DNA of 6,488 nt from Methanomicrobiales archaeon (GCA_012510295.1 JAAZID010000108.1:1-6488), one strand, 5' to 3'. Shown: positions 1 to 5,338, numbered from the stretch's first letter. The notes: generated from the letters alone by a model not told the origin. Program-made: numbers and translations.

Positions 1-70
1 GACAATGATAGTGTTATAGCAGTCCTAACCCGATTTAGTCAGACAAAAGCCGGCCATGAAGCAGAATCTC

Positions 71-125
71 CGTTTAAATGAACGAAAAGAAAAGATATAT
101 ATAAAATACCGAATCACAAGCACAT
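71..125 (+). promoter_or_regulatory. TATA/BRE promoter for a leaderless DUF2551 transcript
   Basis: A purine-rich stretch (about 81-94, reading AACGAAAAGAAAAG) followed by TATATATA at 96-103 matches an archaeal BRE plus TATA box. The TATA box centre is about 26-27 bases upstream of the ATG at 126, the usual distance from an archaeal TATA box to the transcription start, so the mRNA probably begins at or next to the start codon. No Shine-Dalgarno-like sequence precedes this ATG, which fits leaderless translation. A second AT-rich element (TTTAAATG, 73-80) lies farther upstream and could be an alternative box. Positions 1-70 hold no ORF or RNA gene that I can recognise. Confidence 0.6.
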
Positions 126-440
126 ATGAGATCGCCCTCAGAGCTCAGGAGAGAGATCGAAACTCGACTCGAAGGTTATCTCTCACGGGACCGGGATGGC
201 ATCCGGCATGAGCTGCTCAGCCTCTTCGTGAAGATACGATCCCTGACAATACCACAGATCTATGAGAGATTGCGGGAGCAGTTCTCTATCAGCTATCACT
301 CAGTCGCATCTATGGTAGGCACCATCGCGTCCCGGATAGGTATACTGCACGTAAGGCGGAACGCAGAGGGAACAAACACCATTTACGAGCTGAAAGATCA
401 ATATGTAGATGTGGTGACAGGCATCCTCGGGGCAACATAG
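126..440 (+). CDS. DUF2551-like winged-helix protein
   Basis: A 104-residue protein of unknown function. Its sequence resembles the archaeal DUF2551 family, which I recall from methanogen genomes. A basic, helical N-terminus (residues 1-28) is followed by a helix-turn-helix-like segment: residues about 40-70 (TIPQIYERLREQFSISYHSV, then VASMVGTIASRIGIL) read as a helix, a turn and a recognition helix. Residues 75-92 (HVRRNAEGTNTIYEL) look like the beta-hairpin wing of a winged-helix fold. This suggests a small DNA-binding regulator, but no target or ligand can be read from the sequence, and no transmembrane segment or metal-binding cluster is visible. The ATG at 126 is chosen because a TATA box sits 26-27 bases upstream with no room for a leader. 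It probably forms a two-gene unit with the next gene, which starts on the last base of this stop codon. The family call is from memory; the winged-helix reading is inference. Confidence 0.75.
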   Translation: MRSPSELRREIETRLEGYLSRDRDGIRHELLSLFVKIRSLTIPQIYERLREQFSISYHSVASMVGTIASRIGILHVRRNAEGTNTIYELKDQYVDVVTGILGAT

Positions 441-766
441 TGCATGATTCAGATCATATCCTTTTTTTACCCTCAGGATCAATGCTAGGGACTATCATGC
501 AGAGCGATACACGGGAACCAGCCTCCCCACGAACCATATATATCTCAGAGGATGTTCGATCATATGTTCTCGCGAGAAAACGTGATTTTCGGGTGAGCAC
601 TGCCTGTAGTGGGCCCATTCTTTTACCTACATCAGTAAAACCGCCAAAGATAACCGATCTGCAGATTCCCATCGGCGATTACACTATTTACCTATCAAAA
701 TACCAGGCCCGCTACCTCGATTCTATCCACAAGGGGATGATCCCGATATACTACAATGATTTTTAG
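440..766 (+). CDS. small conserved-looking protein of unknown function
   Basis: I do not recognise a named family. From the GTG at 440 the protein has 108 residues. The GTG uses the final G of the preceding TAG, which argues for translational coupling. An ATG at 482 (94 residues) is an alternative start with a weak AGGATC element upstream, and the first 14 residues look less protein-like than the rest. The remainder has the look of a conserved domain: IYISEDVRSYVLARKRDFRV (residues 33-52), then a glycine/proline-rich turn, CSGPILLPTSVKPPK (56-70), then a beta-rich stretch, DLQIPIGDYTIYLSKYQARYL (73-93), and a short tail. There is one cysteine (Cys56), no signal peptide and no membrane segment, so it is probably cytoplasmic. 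Base composition is more AT-rich than in downstream genes, like its neighbour DUF2551. Function unknown; pairing with a winged-helix protein hints at a shared role. Confidence 0.65.
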   Translation: MHDSDHILFLPSGSMLGTIMQSDTREPASPRTIYISEDVRSYVLARKRDFRVSTACSGPILLPTSVKPPKITDLQIPIGDYTIYLSKYQARYLDSIHKGMIPIYYNDF

Positions 767-878
767 GAGAACAGGAAAATCTCCAACCCCACCCATCCCG
801 AATTCTCTTCCTCTGGAAAATGCGGGAATACCGGAGATCCGTCTCGTATGCCAGAACCGTTAAACTCCAATCAACCCG

Positions 879-1298
879 ATGTATCTGACCATGAGCTTCG
901 AAGAACTGGACCATACGGCTGATGTCCTCATACGGGTACGGGGCGCAACCATGAGTGAAGTCTTCTCTGAGGCGAGCCGGGCCATGTTCCACGTGATGTA
1001 CGGCCCCTGCGAGGACCGGGGCATCATGCGGCAGATCACCCTGGATGCAGAAGACCCTGAATCCCTCCTCATCGACTACCTCTCAGAGCTGCTCTTCATC
1101 ACTGATGTGGAGAACATTGTATTCTGCACATTCGATGTCGATATCCGGGGAACCCGGCTCTCCGCAGTTGCCCGGGGTGAACCCTTCGATCCCGCGCGGC
1201 ATGCGGGGGGAGCCCTCATCAAAGGTATATCGTACTTCGATCTTGCGATTGTAAAAGAAAAAGATGCTTATGTAGTGGACATCATCTTTGATATCTGA
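879..1298 (+). CDS. archease, RtcB activator
   Basis: Archease is a small cytoplasmic protein that speeds guanylylation of RtcB and lets it turn over repeatedly during tRNA splicing and RNA repair. The family hallmark FEELDHTAD is at residues 7-15; its acidic residues belong to the metal-binding surface known for the family. ESLLIDYLSELLFI at 61-74 and the C-terminal beta region, IKGISYFDLAIVKEKDAYVV to IIFDI (114-139), also match. At 139 residues from the first ATG it has normal length. Two starts are possible: ATG 879 or ATG 891 (MSFEELDH). The second fits typical archease N-termini better, and a weak TATA-like TTAAACT at 860-866 would place a transcript start near 891. No Shine-Dalgarno precedes either. 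The gap from 767 to 878 holds no other recognisable feature apart from this element. The gene ends 9 bases before rtcB, its functional partner. Confidence 0.93.
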   Translation: MYLTMSFEELDHTADVLIRVRGATMSEVFSEASRAMFHVMYGPCEDRGIMRQITLDAEDPESLLIDYLSELLFITDVENIVFCTFDVDIRGTRLSAVARGEPFDPARHAGGALIKGISYFDLAIVKEKDAYVVDIIFDI

Positions 1299-1307
1299 GG
1301 GATCGAT
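1297..1307 (+). promoter_or_regulatory. Shine-Dalgarno for rtcB overlapping the archease stop
   Basis: GAGGGATCGAT lies directly before the rtcB ATG at 1308 and begins inside the archease stop codon. GAGG pairs with the archaeal 16S rRNA 3' end at 7-base spacing. It fixes the rtcB start and suggests that ribosomes finishing archease can reinitiate on rtcB. Confidence 0.6.
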
Positions 1308-2744
1308 ATGTTTGAAGGAATCAATAAGATCGGAGACCTCGAATGGGAGGTTCCTGTAGGATATGTTCCAGATATGCGAGTGCCCGGCCGTTTCTTCCTC
1401 TCCGAGGCACTGGCAGAAACCCTCGAAGAGGGAGCCGTTCGTCAACTGGCGAATGTTGCAACCCTGCCCGGGATCGTGAAACACTCACTTGCTATGCCCG
1501 ATATCCACTGGGGATACGGGTTTCCCATCGGCGGCGTCGCCGCGTTTGACATGGCTGAAGGTATCATATCTCCCGGGGGTGTCGGCTTTGACATCAACTG
1601 CGGTGTTCGACTGATCACAACACCCCTCACCGAGGCCGATATCGCCGGCAAAATGCGAGAACTGATCGAAGCACTCTTCTCCGTCGTCCCGACCGGCGTG
1701 GGCACAAAGAGCAGCATGCAGGTCTCGAACAAGGAACTGGCCGAGGTCATGGTAAGCGGCGCGCGGTGGGCAGTGGAGCGCGGACTCGGTATACCGGACG
1801 ACATTATCCGGTGTGAGGACGAGGGCGCGATGCCGGGCGCGGAAACGGGTGCGGTCAGCGCCAAAGCCCGCCAGCGGGGCATGCCGCAGATCGGGACGCT
1901 CGGTGGAGGAAACCATTTCCTGGAGATCCAGGTGGCAGAGGAGATCATCGACCCGGAGGCAGCCAGGGTATTTGGGATCACTGAGGGGCAGATCTGTTTT
2001 ATGATCCACTGCGGTTCACGGGGCCTCGGCCACCAGGTCGCTACCGACCACCTGCGTGTACTTGAAAAATCTCTTGGAAAATACAGGATACGCATACCCG
2101 ATCGGCAGCTTGCCTGCGCTCCGATCAACTCTCCGGAAGGCCGCGCTTACTTTGGCGGCATGGCCTGTGCTGCAAACTACGCCTGGGCAAACCGGCAGGT
2201 CATCATGCACGAGGCGCGGAAGGTATTCGCGAAGATCTTCGGTATCGACTACGATGATATGAGGCTCATCTATGACGTCGCTCACAACATCGCCAAGTTC
2301 GAGCACCACGACGTCGGCGGGGCATCGAAGGAGGTCTGCGTCCATCGCAAAGGAGCAACCCGGGCATTCGGTCCCGGGGCGCCGGGTATCCCTTCTGAGT
2401 ATGCTACGGTCGGGCAGCCGGTGCTCATCCCCGGGAGCATGGGAACATCTTCATACCTCCTCCGTGGCACGACGATGGCGATGCAGAAGACCTGGGGGAG
2501 CACCTGTCATGGTGCCGGACGGGTGCTCAGTCGATCGAAGGCGAAGAAAGAGTTCCGGGGAAGGGAACTTCGGGAGCAACTCGCAAAAGAGGGCATCCTG
2601 GTGCGGGCTCACCGCGACTCCGTGCTTGCAGAGGAAGCCCCCGGCGTCTACAAACCGAGCCATGAGGTGGTGCGCGTCGTGCATGAGACGGGCATCTCAG
2701 GTATCGTCGCCCGACTGGAGCCACTCGGGGTGATCAAGGGGTGA
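1308..2744 (+). CDS. rtcB: RtcB tRNA-splicing RNA ligase (3'-phosphate/5'-OH, GTP-dependent)
   Basis: RtcB joins tRNA exon halves carrying a 2',3'-cyclic phosphate (or 3'-phosphate) to a 5'-hydroxyl end, using GTP and Mn2+ through a guanylylated histidine. The 478-residue protein is full length compared with the well-studied Pyrococcus enzyme (about 481 residues) and has no intein. Visible motifs in order are HWGYGFPIGG (67-76); GVGFDINCGVR (91-101), with metal ligands Asp95 and Cys98; GGGNHFLEI (199-207), with Asn202 and His203; MIHCGSRGLGH (232-242), with His234; YDVAHNIAKFE (322-332), with His326; HRKGATRAFGPG (346-357); and STCHGAGR (398-405), whose His401 matches the guanylylated histidine. 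The C-terminus LGVIKG carries Lys477, matching the terminal lysine that contacts GTP. The gene follows archease by 9 bases and overlaps the next gene by 4. All catalytic residues are intact, so activity is expected. Confidence 0.98.
   Translation: MFEGINKIGDLEWEVPVGYVPDMRVPGRFFLSEALAETLEEGAVRQLANVATLPGIVKHSLAMPDIHWGYGFPIGGVAAFDMAEGIISPGGVGFDINCGVRLITTPLTEADIAGKMRELIEALFSVVPTGVGTKSSMQVSNKELAEVMVSGARWAVERGLGIPDDIIRCEDEGAMPGAETGAVSAKARQRGMPQIGTLGGGNHFLEIQVAEEIIDPEAARVFGITEGQICFMIHCGSRGLGHQVATDHLRVLEKSLGKYRIRIPDRQLACAPINSPEGRAYFGGMACAANYAWANRQVIMHEARKVFAKIFGIDYDDMRLIYDVAHNIAKFEHHDVGGASKEVCVHRKGATRAFGPGAPGIPSEYATVGQPVLIPGSMGTSSYLLRGTTMAMQKTWGSTCHGAGRVLSRSKAKKEFRGRELREQLAKEGILVRAHRDSVLAEEAPGVYKPSHEVVRVVHETGISGIVARLEPLGVIKG
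2727..2735 (+). promoter_or_regulatory. strong Shine-Dalgarno inside the rtcB 3' end
   Basis: GGGGTGATC, encoded within the last codons of rtcB, is nearly a full complement of the archaeal 16S rRNA 3' end (GGAGGTGATC). It ends 5 bases before the GTG at 2741. It supports that GTG as a true start and a separately initiated, rtcB-linked protein. Confidence 0.6.
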
Positions 2745-3319
2745 CCCGCAGGGCGGGGTTACTCTGGGACAGCCCCCTGATGTTCTCAAGGCTCATCGAG
2801 GACTGTGGTGCCGCCTGTGAGATGATCAACCCCTATATGCTTGCCTCCCCGTTCTGGCGCGGCAGGTTTGTCTCGCTCATCGTACCGACCGGGTTTGCAA
2901 ACCCGGCCTACTCAAACCTTTTTCCGGCGCTAAGAGCCGCAGAGGGGCGCATCCAGCGCTTTGTCGAGGGTGGCGGGCGGTTGCTGGTCTTTGGCGCGGG
3001 TTGCGCACGGGAGGACGCTTACGACTGGCTCCCATTCCCGGTAACCTACTCGTTTGCCTATGGGCCGCGCGCAGTCCATTACACCTGTGAGAACGAATGC
3101 ACCACTCTCTTCAACGGATATGACCTCGCTGCCATCGAGTGCGACGGAACGTTCCCGGAACATGATGGTGAGACCCTGGCTCTCTCGGTCTCAGGCGATG
3201 CACTCCTGGTTAAAAAGACAGTAGGTGACGGTATGGTGCTGGTCACGAGCATCCACGAGTACCCATCTGCCGAATTCCTGAAGAGGTTCACCTGTAGCGA
3301 TAAGGAAACTTTATTCTAG
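2741..3319 (+). CDS. unrecognised protein with type-1 glutamine-amidotransferase-like outline
   Basis: A 192-residue protein that I cannot assign to a named family with certainty. The layout suggests an alpha/beta class I GATase-like fold: an N-terminal strand (AGLLWDS, 5-11), a hydrophobic strand ending in a loop (FVSLIVPTGFANP, 43-55), then IQRFVEGGGRLLVFGAGCAR (71-90), which reads as helix, GGG turn, strand and nucleophile-elbow position with Cys88. Near the end, GDGMVLVTSIHEYPS (162-176) places His172-Glu173 where GATases and the N-terminal domain of some biotin-protein ligases carry their His/Glu pair. A Cys-x3-Cys (116, 120) lies in the middle. No membrane segment is seen. The start is a GTG overlapping the rtcB TGA by 4 bases behind a strong Shine-Dalgarno, so it is co-translated with the RNA ligase. 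The fold is inference from pattern. It could be catalytically inactive, and its substrate is unknown. Confidence 0.75.
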   Translation: MTRRAGLLWDSPLMFSRLIEDCGAACEMINPYMLASPFWRGRFVSLIVPTGFANPAYSNLFPALRAAEGRIQRFVEGGGRLLVFGAGCAREDAYDWLPFPVTYSFAYGPRAVHYTCENECTTLFNGYDLAAIECDGTFPEHDGETLALSVSGDALLVKKTVGDGMVLVTSIHEYPSAEFLKRFTCSDKETLF

Positions 3320-3326
3320 ATAAAAC
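3302..3326 (+). promoter_or_regulatory. possible promoter for the DUF2111-birA pair
   Basis: AAGGAAAC (3302-3309) followed by TTTATTC (3310-3316) resembles a BRE and TATA box at the end of the preceding gene. The expected transcript start, about 26 bases downstream, is near 3339, inside the run of alternative ATG codons of the DUF2111 gene. Weak evidence; readthrough from the rtcB cluster is equally possible because the gap is only 7 bases. Confidence 0.35.
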
Positions 3327-3773
3327 ATGATGAAAGGTATGGATATGGCCATGGAGCAATATATTATCTCTGCATCTTCGCGGGCGCATGATCTCGCTCC
3401 CATCATGATGTGCGTCCATGATCTGCTCAGTCATCTGCCTGTCACGGCACGATCCCGCGATCATCCGGGTGTCCGGATCGAGGACGGGAAGGTCGTCGAC
3501 GAAGCTTATACCGGTCCCATCCTTGAAGAGGTTCTTACGGAGAACGTCTTAAAAAGAGTCCAGCCCGGGGATGGCCCGTATGCCGGCATCCCGGTGGTGG
3601 TGGCACCGGTGCGGGATGGCGAAGGCAGGGCTATCGGCGCGATAGGTATCGTCGATGTGACCGGCATTTTTGATCTGGCGAGTTTCATGGAGCAGAGCGC
3701 AGAGATCCGGAAACAAGTATGCGGGCAGGATCCATGCCCGCTCCCGACTGAGTCACCTGCAGCAAAAAGGTAA
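3327..3773 (+). CDS. DUF2111-like archaeal protein
   Basis: A 148-residue protein (from ATG 3327) resembling DUF2111, a family of unknown function that I recall from methanogens. Recognisable stretches are HDLAPIMMCVHDLLSHLPVT (residues 21-40), the SRDHPGVRIEDGKVVDEAYT region (43-62), GPILEEVL (63-70), and YAGIPVVVAPVRDGEGRAIG (85-104) followed by AIGIVDVTGIFDL (105-117). The last part, beta strands around a conserved-looking GIVDVT, has the feel of a small sensor or PAS/GAF-type domain, but this is inference. The C-terminal tail has two cysteines (132 and 137). Several in-frame ATGs crowd the start (3327, 3330, 3339, 3345, 3351). AGGT at 3335-3338 is well spaced for ATG 3345, and the domain begins soon after, so the true start may be up to 24 bases later. 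It ends 4 bases before birA, with the birA Shine-Dalgarno overlapping its stop, so the two are almost certainly co-transcribed. Confidence 0.8.
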   Translation: MMKGMDMAMEQYIISASSRAHDLAPIMMCVHDLLSHLPVTARSRDHPGVRIEDGKVVDEAYTGPILEEVLTENVLKRVQPGDGPYAGIPVVVAPVRDGEGRAIGAIGIVDVTGIFDLASFMEQSAEIRKQVCGQDPCPLPTESPAAKR

Positions 3774-3774
3774 T
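3768..3774 (+). promoter_or_regulatory. Shine-Dalgarno that fixes the birA start
   Basis: AGGTAAT, overlapping the TAA of the DUF2111 gene, matches AGGTGAT at six of seven positions and sits just before ATG 3778 (AGGT core 6 bases away). It decides against an upstream TTG at 3670, which would add 36 residues overlapping the DUF2111 gene. Confidence 0.6.
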
Positions 3775-3777
3775 GGT

Positions 3778-4758
3778 ATGAAGGATACAGCAATCAGTGT
3801 ACTAAAGATTCTCGAAGGAACCTCCGACCCGATATCGGGCGAGCGTATTGCAGAGCAACTGGGTGTTACTCGTTCAACCGTCTGGAAACAGATACGCGAA
3901 CTCCGAAGATTAGGCTATAACATCTCGTCATCTCGCGCGCATGGTTACCGCCTTGAGGTGACAACGAGCAGACTCCTCCCGTACGAGATCCACAAAAAAC
4001 TCCGCACCCGGTTCATCGGGAAGCAGATCCGCTACTTTGATCGCACTGCTTCAACGAGCTGGGTCGGGAAACAGCTCGCCAGCGAGATCGATCCTGAGAA
4101 GCTGCATGGCATGGTGATCATTGCCGAAGAGCAGACGGGTGGGTTTGGAAGGCTCGGGCGCGCGTGGGTCTCGCCTGCCGGCGGCATCTGGATCACTATC
4201 GTCTTAAAGCCAGAGATCCCGATCGATCGCCTCTTTATGATAACCATGGCCGGATCGATCGCCATCGCTCGCGCCATCAGGAAGGAGTACGGTCTCAGCG
4301 CACTCATCAAATGGCCAAACGATATTTTTGTCGGTGATAAGAAGGTCGGCGGACTGCTCCTGGAACTTGAAGCAGAGGCGGATGCTATCCACTACGCCCT
4401 CCTCGGGATCGGGATCGATGCAAACATCTCGCTTGCAGATCTCCCGCCGAACCTGAGGGATGTGGTGACCTCCCTCCATGTTGAGGTCGGACATGAGGTC
4501 GATCGCGTAGCGCTCCTTGCCAGGGTTCTGCGGGAGTTTGAGCTGCGGTACCAGCAGCTCGAGGACGAGGAGTATGATTCCATCGTCCGCGAGTGGAAGA
4601 GTCTCTCCCTGACGCTTGAGCAGCGGGTGGCTATCAGGACTATCAACAAGACCTTCGAGGGGGAGGCTATCGATATCGATAGTCACGGCGCTCTGATAAT
4701 CCGCCGGGATAACGGGAAGATCGAGCGGGTTATTGCCGGCGATTGTTTCCAGCTCTGA
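3778..4758 (+). CDS. birA: BirA: biotin-protein ligase and biotin operon repressor
   Basis: A 326-residue bifunctional protein. It activates biotin to biotinyl-5'-AMP and transfers it to the lysine of a biotin carrier protein (pyruvate carboxylase is the usual target in methanogens). Residues 1-60 form an N-terminal winged HTH (SGERIAEQLGVTRSTVWKQI at 20-39, wing near SSRAHGYRL at 51-59), so it can act as a repressor, unlike short monofunctional ligases. The catalytic domain has the biotin/ATP loop GGFGRLGRAW (121-130), SPAGGIWITIVLKP (132-145), KWPND (178-182), KVGGLLLE (189-196) with Lys189 at the position of the essential lysine, and GIGIDAN (210-216, usually GIGINVN). The C-terminal SH3-like cap is residues about 283-326. 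The loop differs from classic GRGRxGR: the first Arg is Phe123, while the second Arg (125) is kept. It lies 4 bases after DUF2111 and directly upstream of bioY, whose promoter carries two BirA-type operators. Confidence 0.97.
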   Translation: MKDTAISVLKILEGTSDPISGERIAEQLGVTRSTVWKQIRELRRLGYNISSSRAHGYRLEVTTSRLLPYEIHKKLRTRFIGKQIRYFDRTASTSWVGKQLASEIDPEKLHGMVIIAEEQTGGFGRLGRAWVSPAGGIWITIVLKPEIPIDRLFMITMAGSIAIARAIRKEYGLSALIKWPNDIFVGDKKVGGLLLELEAEADAIHYALLGIGIDANISLADLPPNLRDVVTSLHVEVGHEVDRVALLARVLREFELRYQQLEDEEYDSIVREWKSLSLTLEQRVAIRTINKTFEGEAIDIDSHGALIIRRDNGKIERVIAGDCFQL

Positions 4759-4766
4759 CTGGAGGC

Positions 4767-4799
4767 TTGTAAACCATTCTGCGGCTATCCGGTTGACAG
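4767..4799 (+). promoter_or_regulatory. BirA operator 1 (upstream of the bioY TATA box)
   Basis: TTGTAAACC (4767-4775) and GGTTGACA (4791-4798) form an inverted pair of BirA half-sites; the 8-base cores TGTAAACC and GGTTGACA are separated by 15 bases. The left half-site is identical to the half-site of the E. coli bio operator as I remember it, and the spacing falls in the 14-16 base range described for BirA operators in bacteria and archaea. The right half-site abuts the expected BRE/TATA element of bioY, so a bound BirA dimer should hinder TFB/TBP loading. Confidence 0.85.
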
Positions 4800-4837
4800 G
4801 ATTTTTATTGTCAACCCTCCAACCAGAATAGGTTTAC
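4799..4837 (+). promoter_or_regulatory. bioY promoter (TATA box between two operators)
   Basis: TTTTTATT at 4802-4809 is the only good TATA-like element in the gap. Its expected start site is about 4831-4833, leaving a leader of only a few bases before the ATG at 4838. There is no convincing Shine-Dalgarno, which fits leaderless or near-leaderless translation. The box lies in the 10-base gap between the two operators and its last base overlaps operator 2. Confidence 0.65.
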
Positions 4838-4839
4838 AT
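4808..4839 (+). promoter_or_regulatory. BirA operator 2 (over the bioY transcription start)
   Basis: TTGTCAACC (4808-4816) and GGTTTACA (4831-4838) form a second complete inverted pair; the cores TGTCAACC and GGTTTACA are separated by 14 bases. The right half-site equals the E. coli bio operator half-site and includes the A of the bioY ATG. Binding here would cover the edge of the TATA box and the predicted transcription start, blocking RNA polymerase. Confidence 0.85.
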
Positions 4840-5338
4840 GAAACACCGGGCTCAGGTTCTTGCCTACAGTGGAACGTTCATAGCCCTGATCGCCGCCGGG
4901 AGCTGGATATCCATCCCGCTACCCCCGGTTCCGATCACGCTCCAGACGCTCTTTGTCCTCCTTGCCGGGATCGTCATGCGGCGATACGCTGTAATCCCCG
5001 TCAGCCTCTACGTCTTCCTCGGAGCAGCGGGCCTCCCGGTTTTTCATAACGGTACGGCCGGCCTCGGGGTGCTCCTCGGTCCTACCGGGGGATTTTTGCT
5101 CGGTTTTTTTCCTGCTGCCCTCATCGCGGGGTTCGCCTATGAACAAAAATCACCGAAATGGCATATAGGAGGCCTGATCGCAGCCTGTGCAGTCTACCTC
5201 TCAGCCGGCGTCGTGTGGCTCTCATACTCTGCCTCGATCTCGCTCCTCCAGGCGATCCTGATCGGTGTCGCCCCATTCATCATCGGTGACGCCCTGAAGG
5301 CAGCTGCTGCATATACCATAGGAAGACGGGTGGCGTGA
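4838..5338 (+). CDS. bioY: BioY, biotin-binding S component of an ECF transporter
   Basis: BioY is the membrane substrate-binding subunit of the biotin energy-coupling-factor transporter. It binds biotin with high affinity and works with two ABC ATPases and a T protein. The 166-residue length is slightly short of typical bacterial BioY. Family signatures are SIPLPPVPITLQTLFVLLAG (25-44), FHNGTAGLGVLL then GPTGGFLLGF (69-90), and GDALK (150-154). Hydrophobic segments at about 8-26, 34-66, 80-102, 109-127 and 137-160 are consistent with the usual six-helix fold, the second of these probably representing two helices. The short N-terminus KHRAQ is typical. The start is ATG 4838, directly after operator 2. 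The stop overlaps the GTG of the first ATPase by 4 bases (GTGA), so the transporter subunits are translationally coupled. Repression by biotin-loaded BirA is expected. Confidence 0.96.
   Translation: MKHRAQVLAYSGTFIALIAAGSWISIPLPPVPITLQTLFVLLAGIVMRRYAVIPVSLYVFLGAAGLPVFHNGTAGLGVLLGPTGGFLLGFFPAALIAGFAYEQKSPKWHIGGLIAACAVYLSAGVVWLSYSASISLLQAILIGVAPFIIGDALKAAAAYTIGRRVA

Noticed and set aside
1..125. Divergent gene start or RNA gene at the left edge
   Set aside because: Reverse-strand ATGs here hit stops quickly (for example after about ten codons from 56), and no tRNA-like or other RNA fold is apparent.
1083..1484. Antisense frame (133 codons) spanning the archease-rtcB junction
   Set aside because: It covers the ends of two clearly coding genes and has no recognisable domain or promoter.
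1442..2128. Long open frame (228 codons) antisense to rtcB
   Set aside because: The rtcB strand encodes an intact enzyme with all motifs. The antisense product is rich in Ser, Pro and Arg without recognisable domains, as expected for a shadow frame in GC-rich DNA.
3670..3777. Upstream TTG start giving a 36-residue extension of BirA
   Set aside because: It overlaps the DUF2111 gene, and the added residues look like out-of-frame translation. ATG 3778 has a well-placed Shine-Dalgarno and gives a normal BirA N-terminus.
4793..4798. TTGACA, identical to a bacterial sigma-70 -35 box
   Set aside because: There is no -10-like hexamer at the right distance, the context is archaeal with a TATA box nearby, and the bases are explained as part of a BirA half-site.
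4791..4816. Hairpin (8-base stem, 10-base loop) as a birA terminator
   Set aside because: The T-run is in the loop rather than after the stem, and both arms match operator half-sites with partners outside the hairpin, so paired operators explain it better.
4759..4837. Riboswitch-type control of bioY
   Set aside because: The predicted leader is only a few bases long and the gap is filled by operator sites and a TATA box; no structured RNA would fit.
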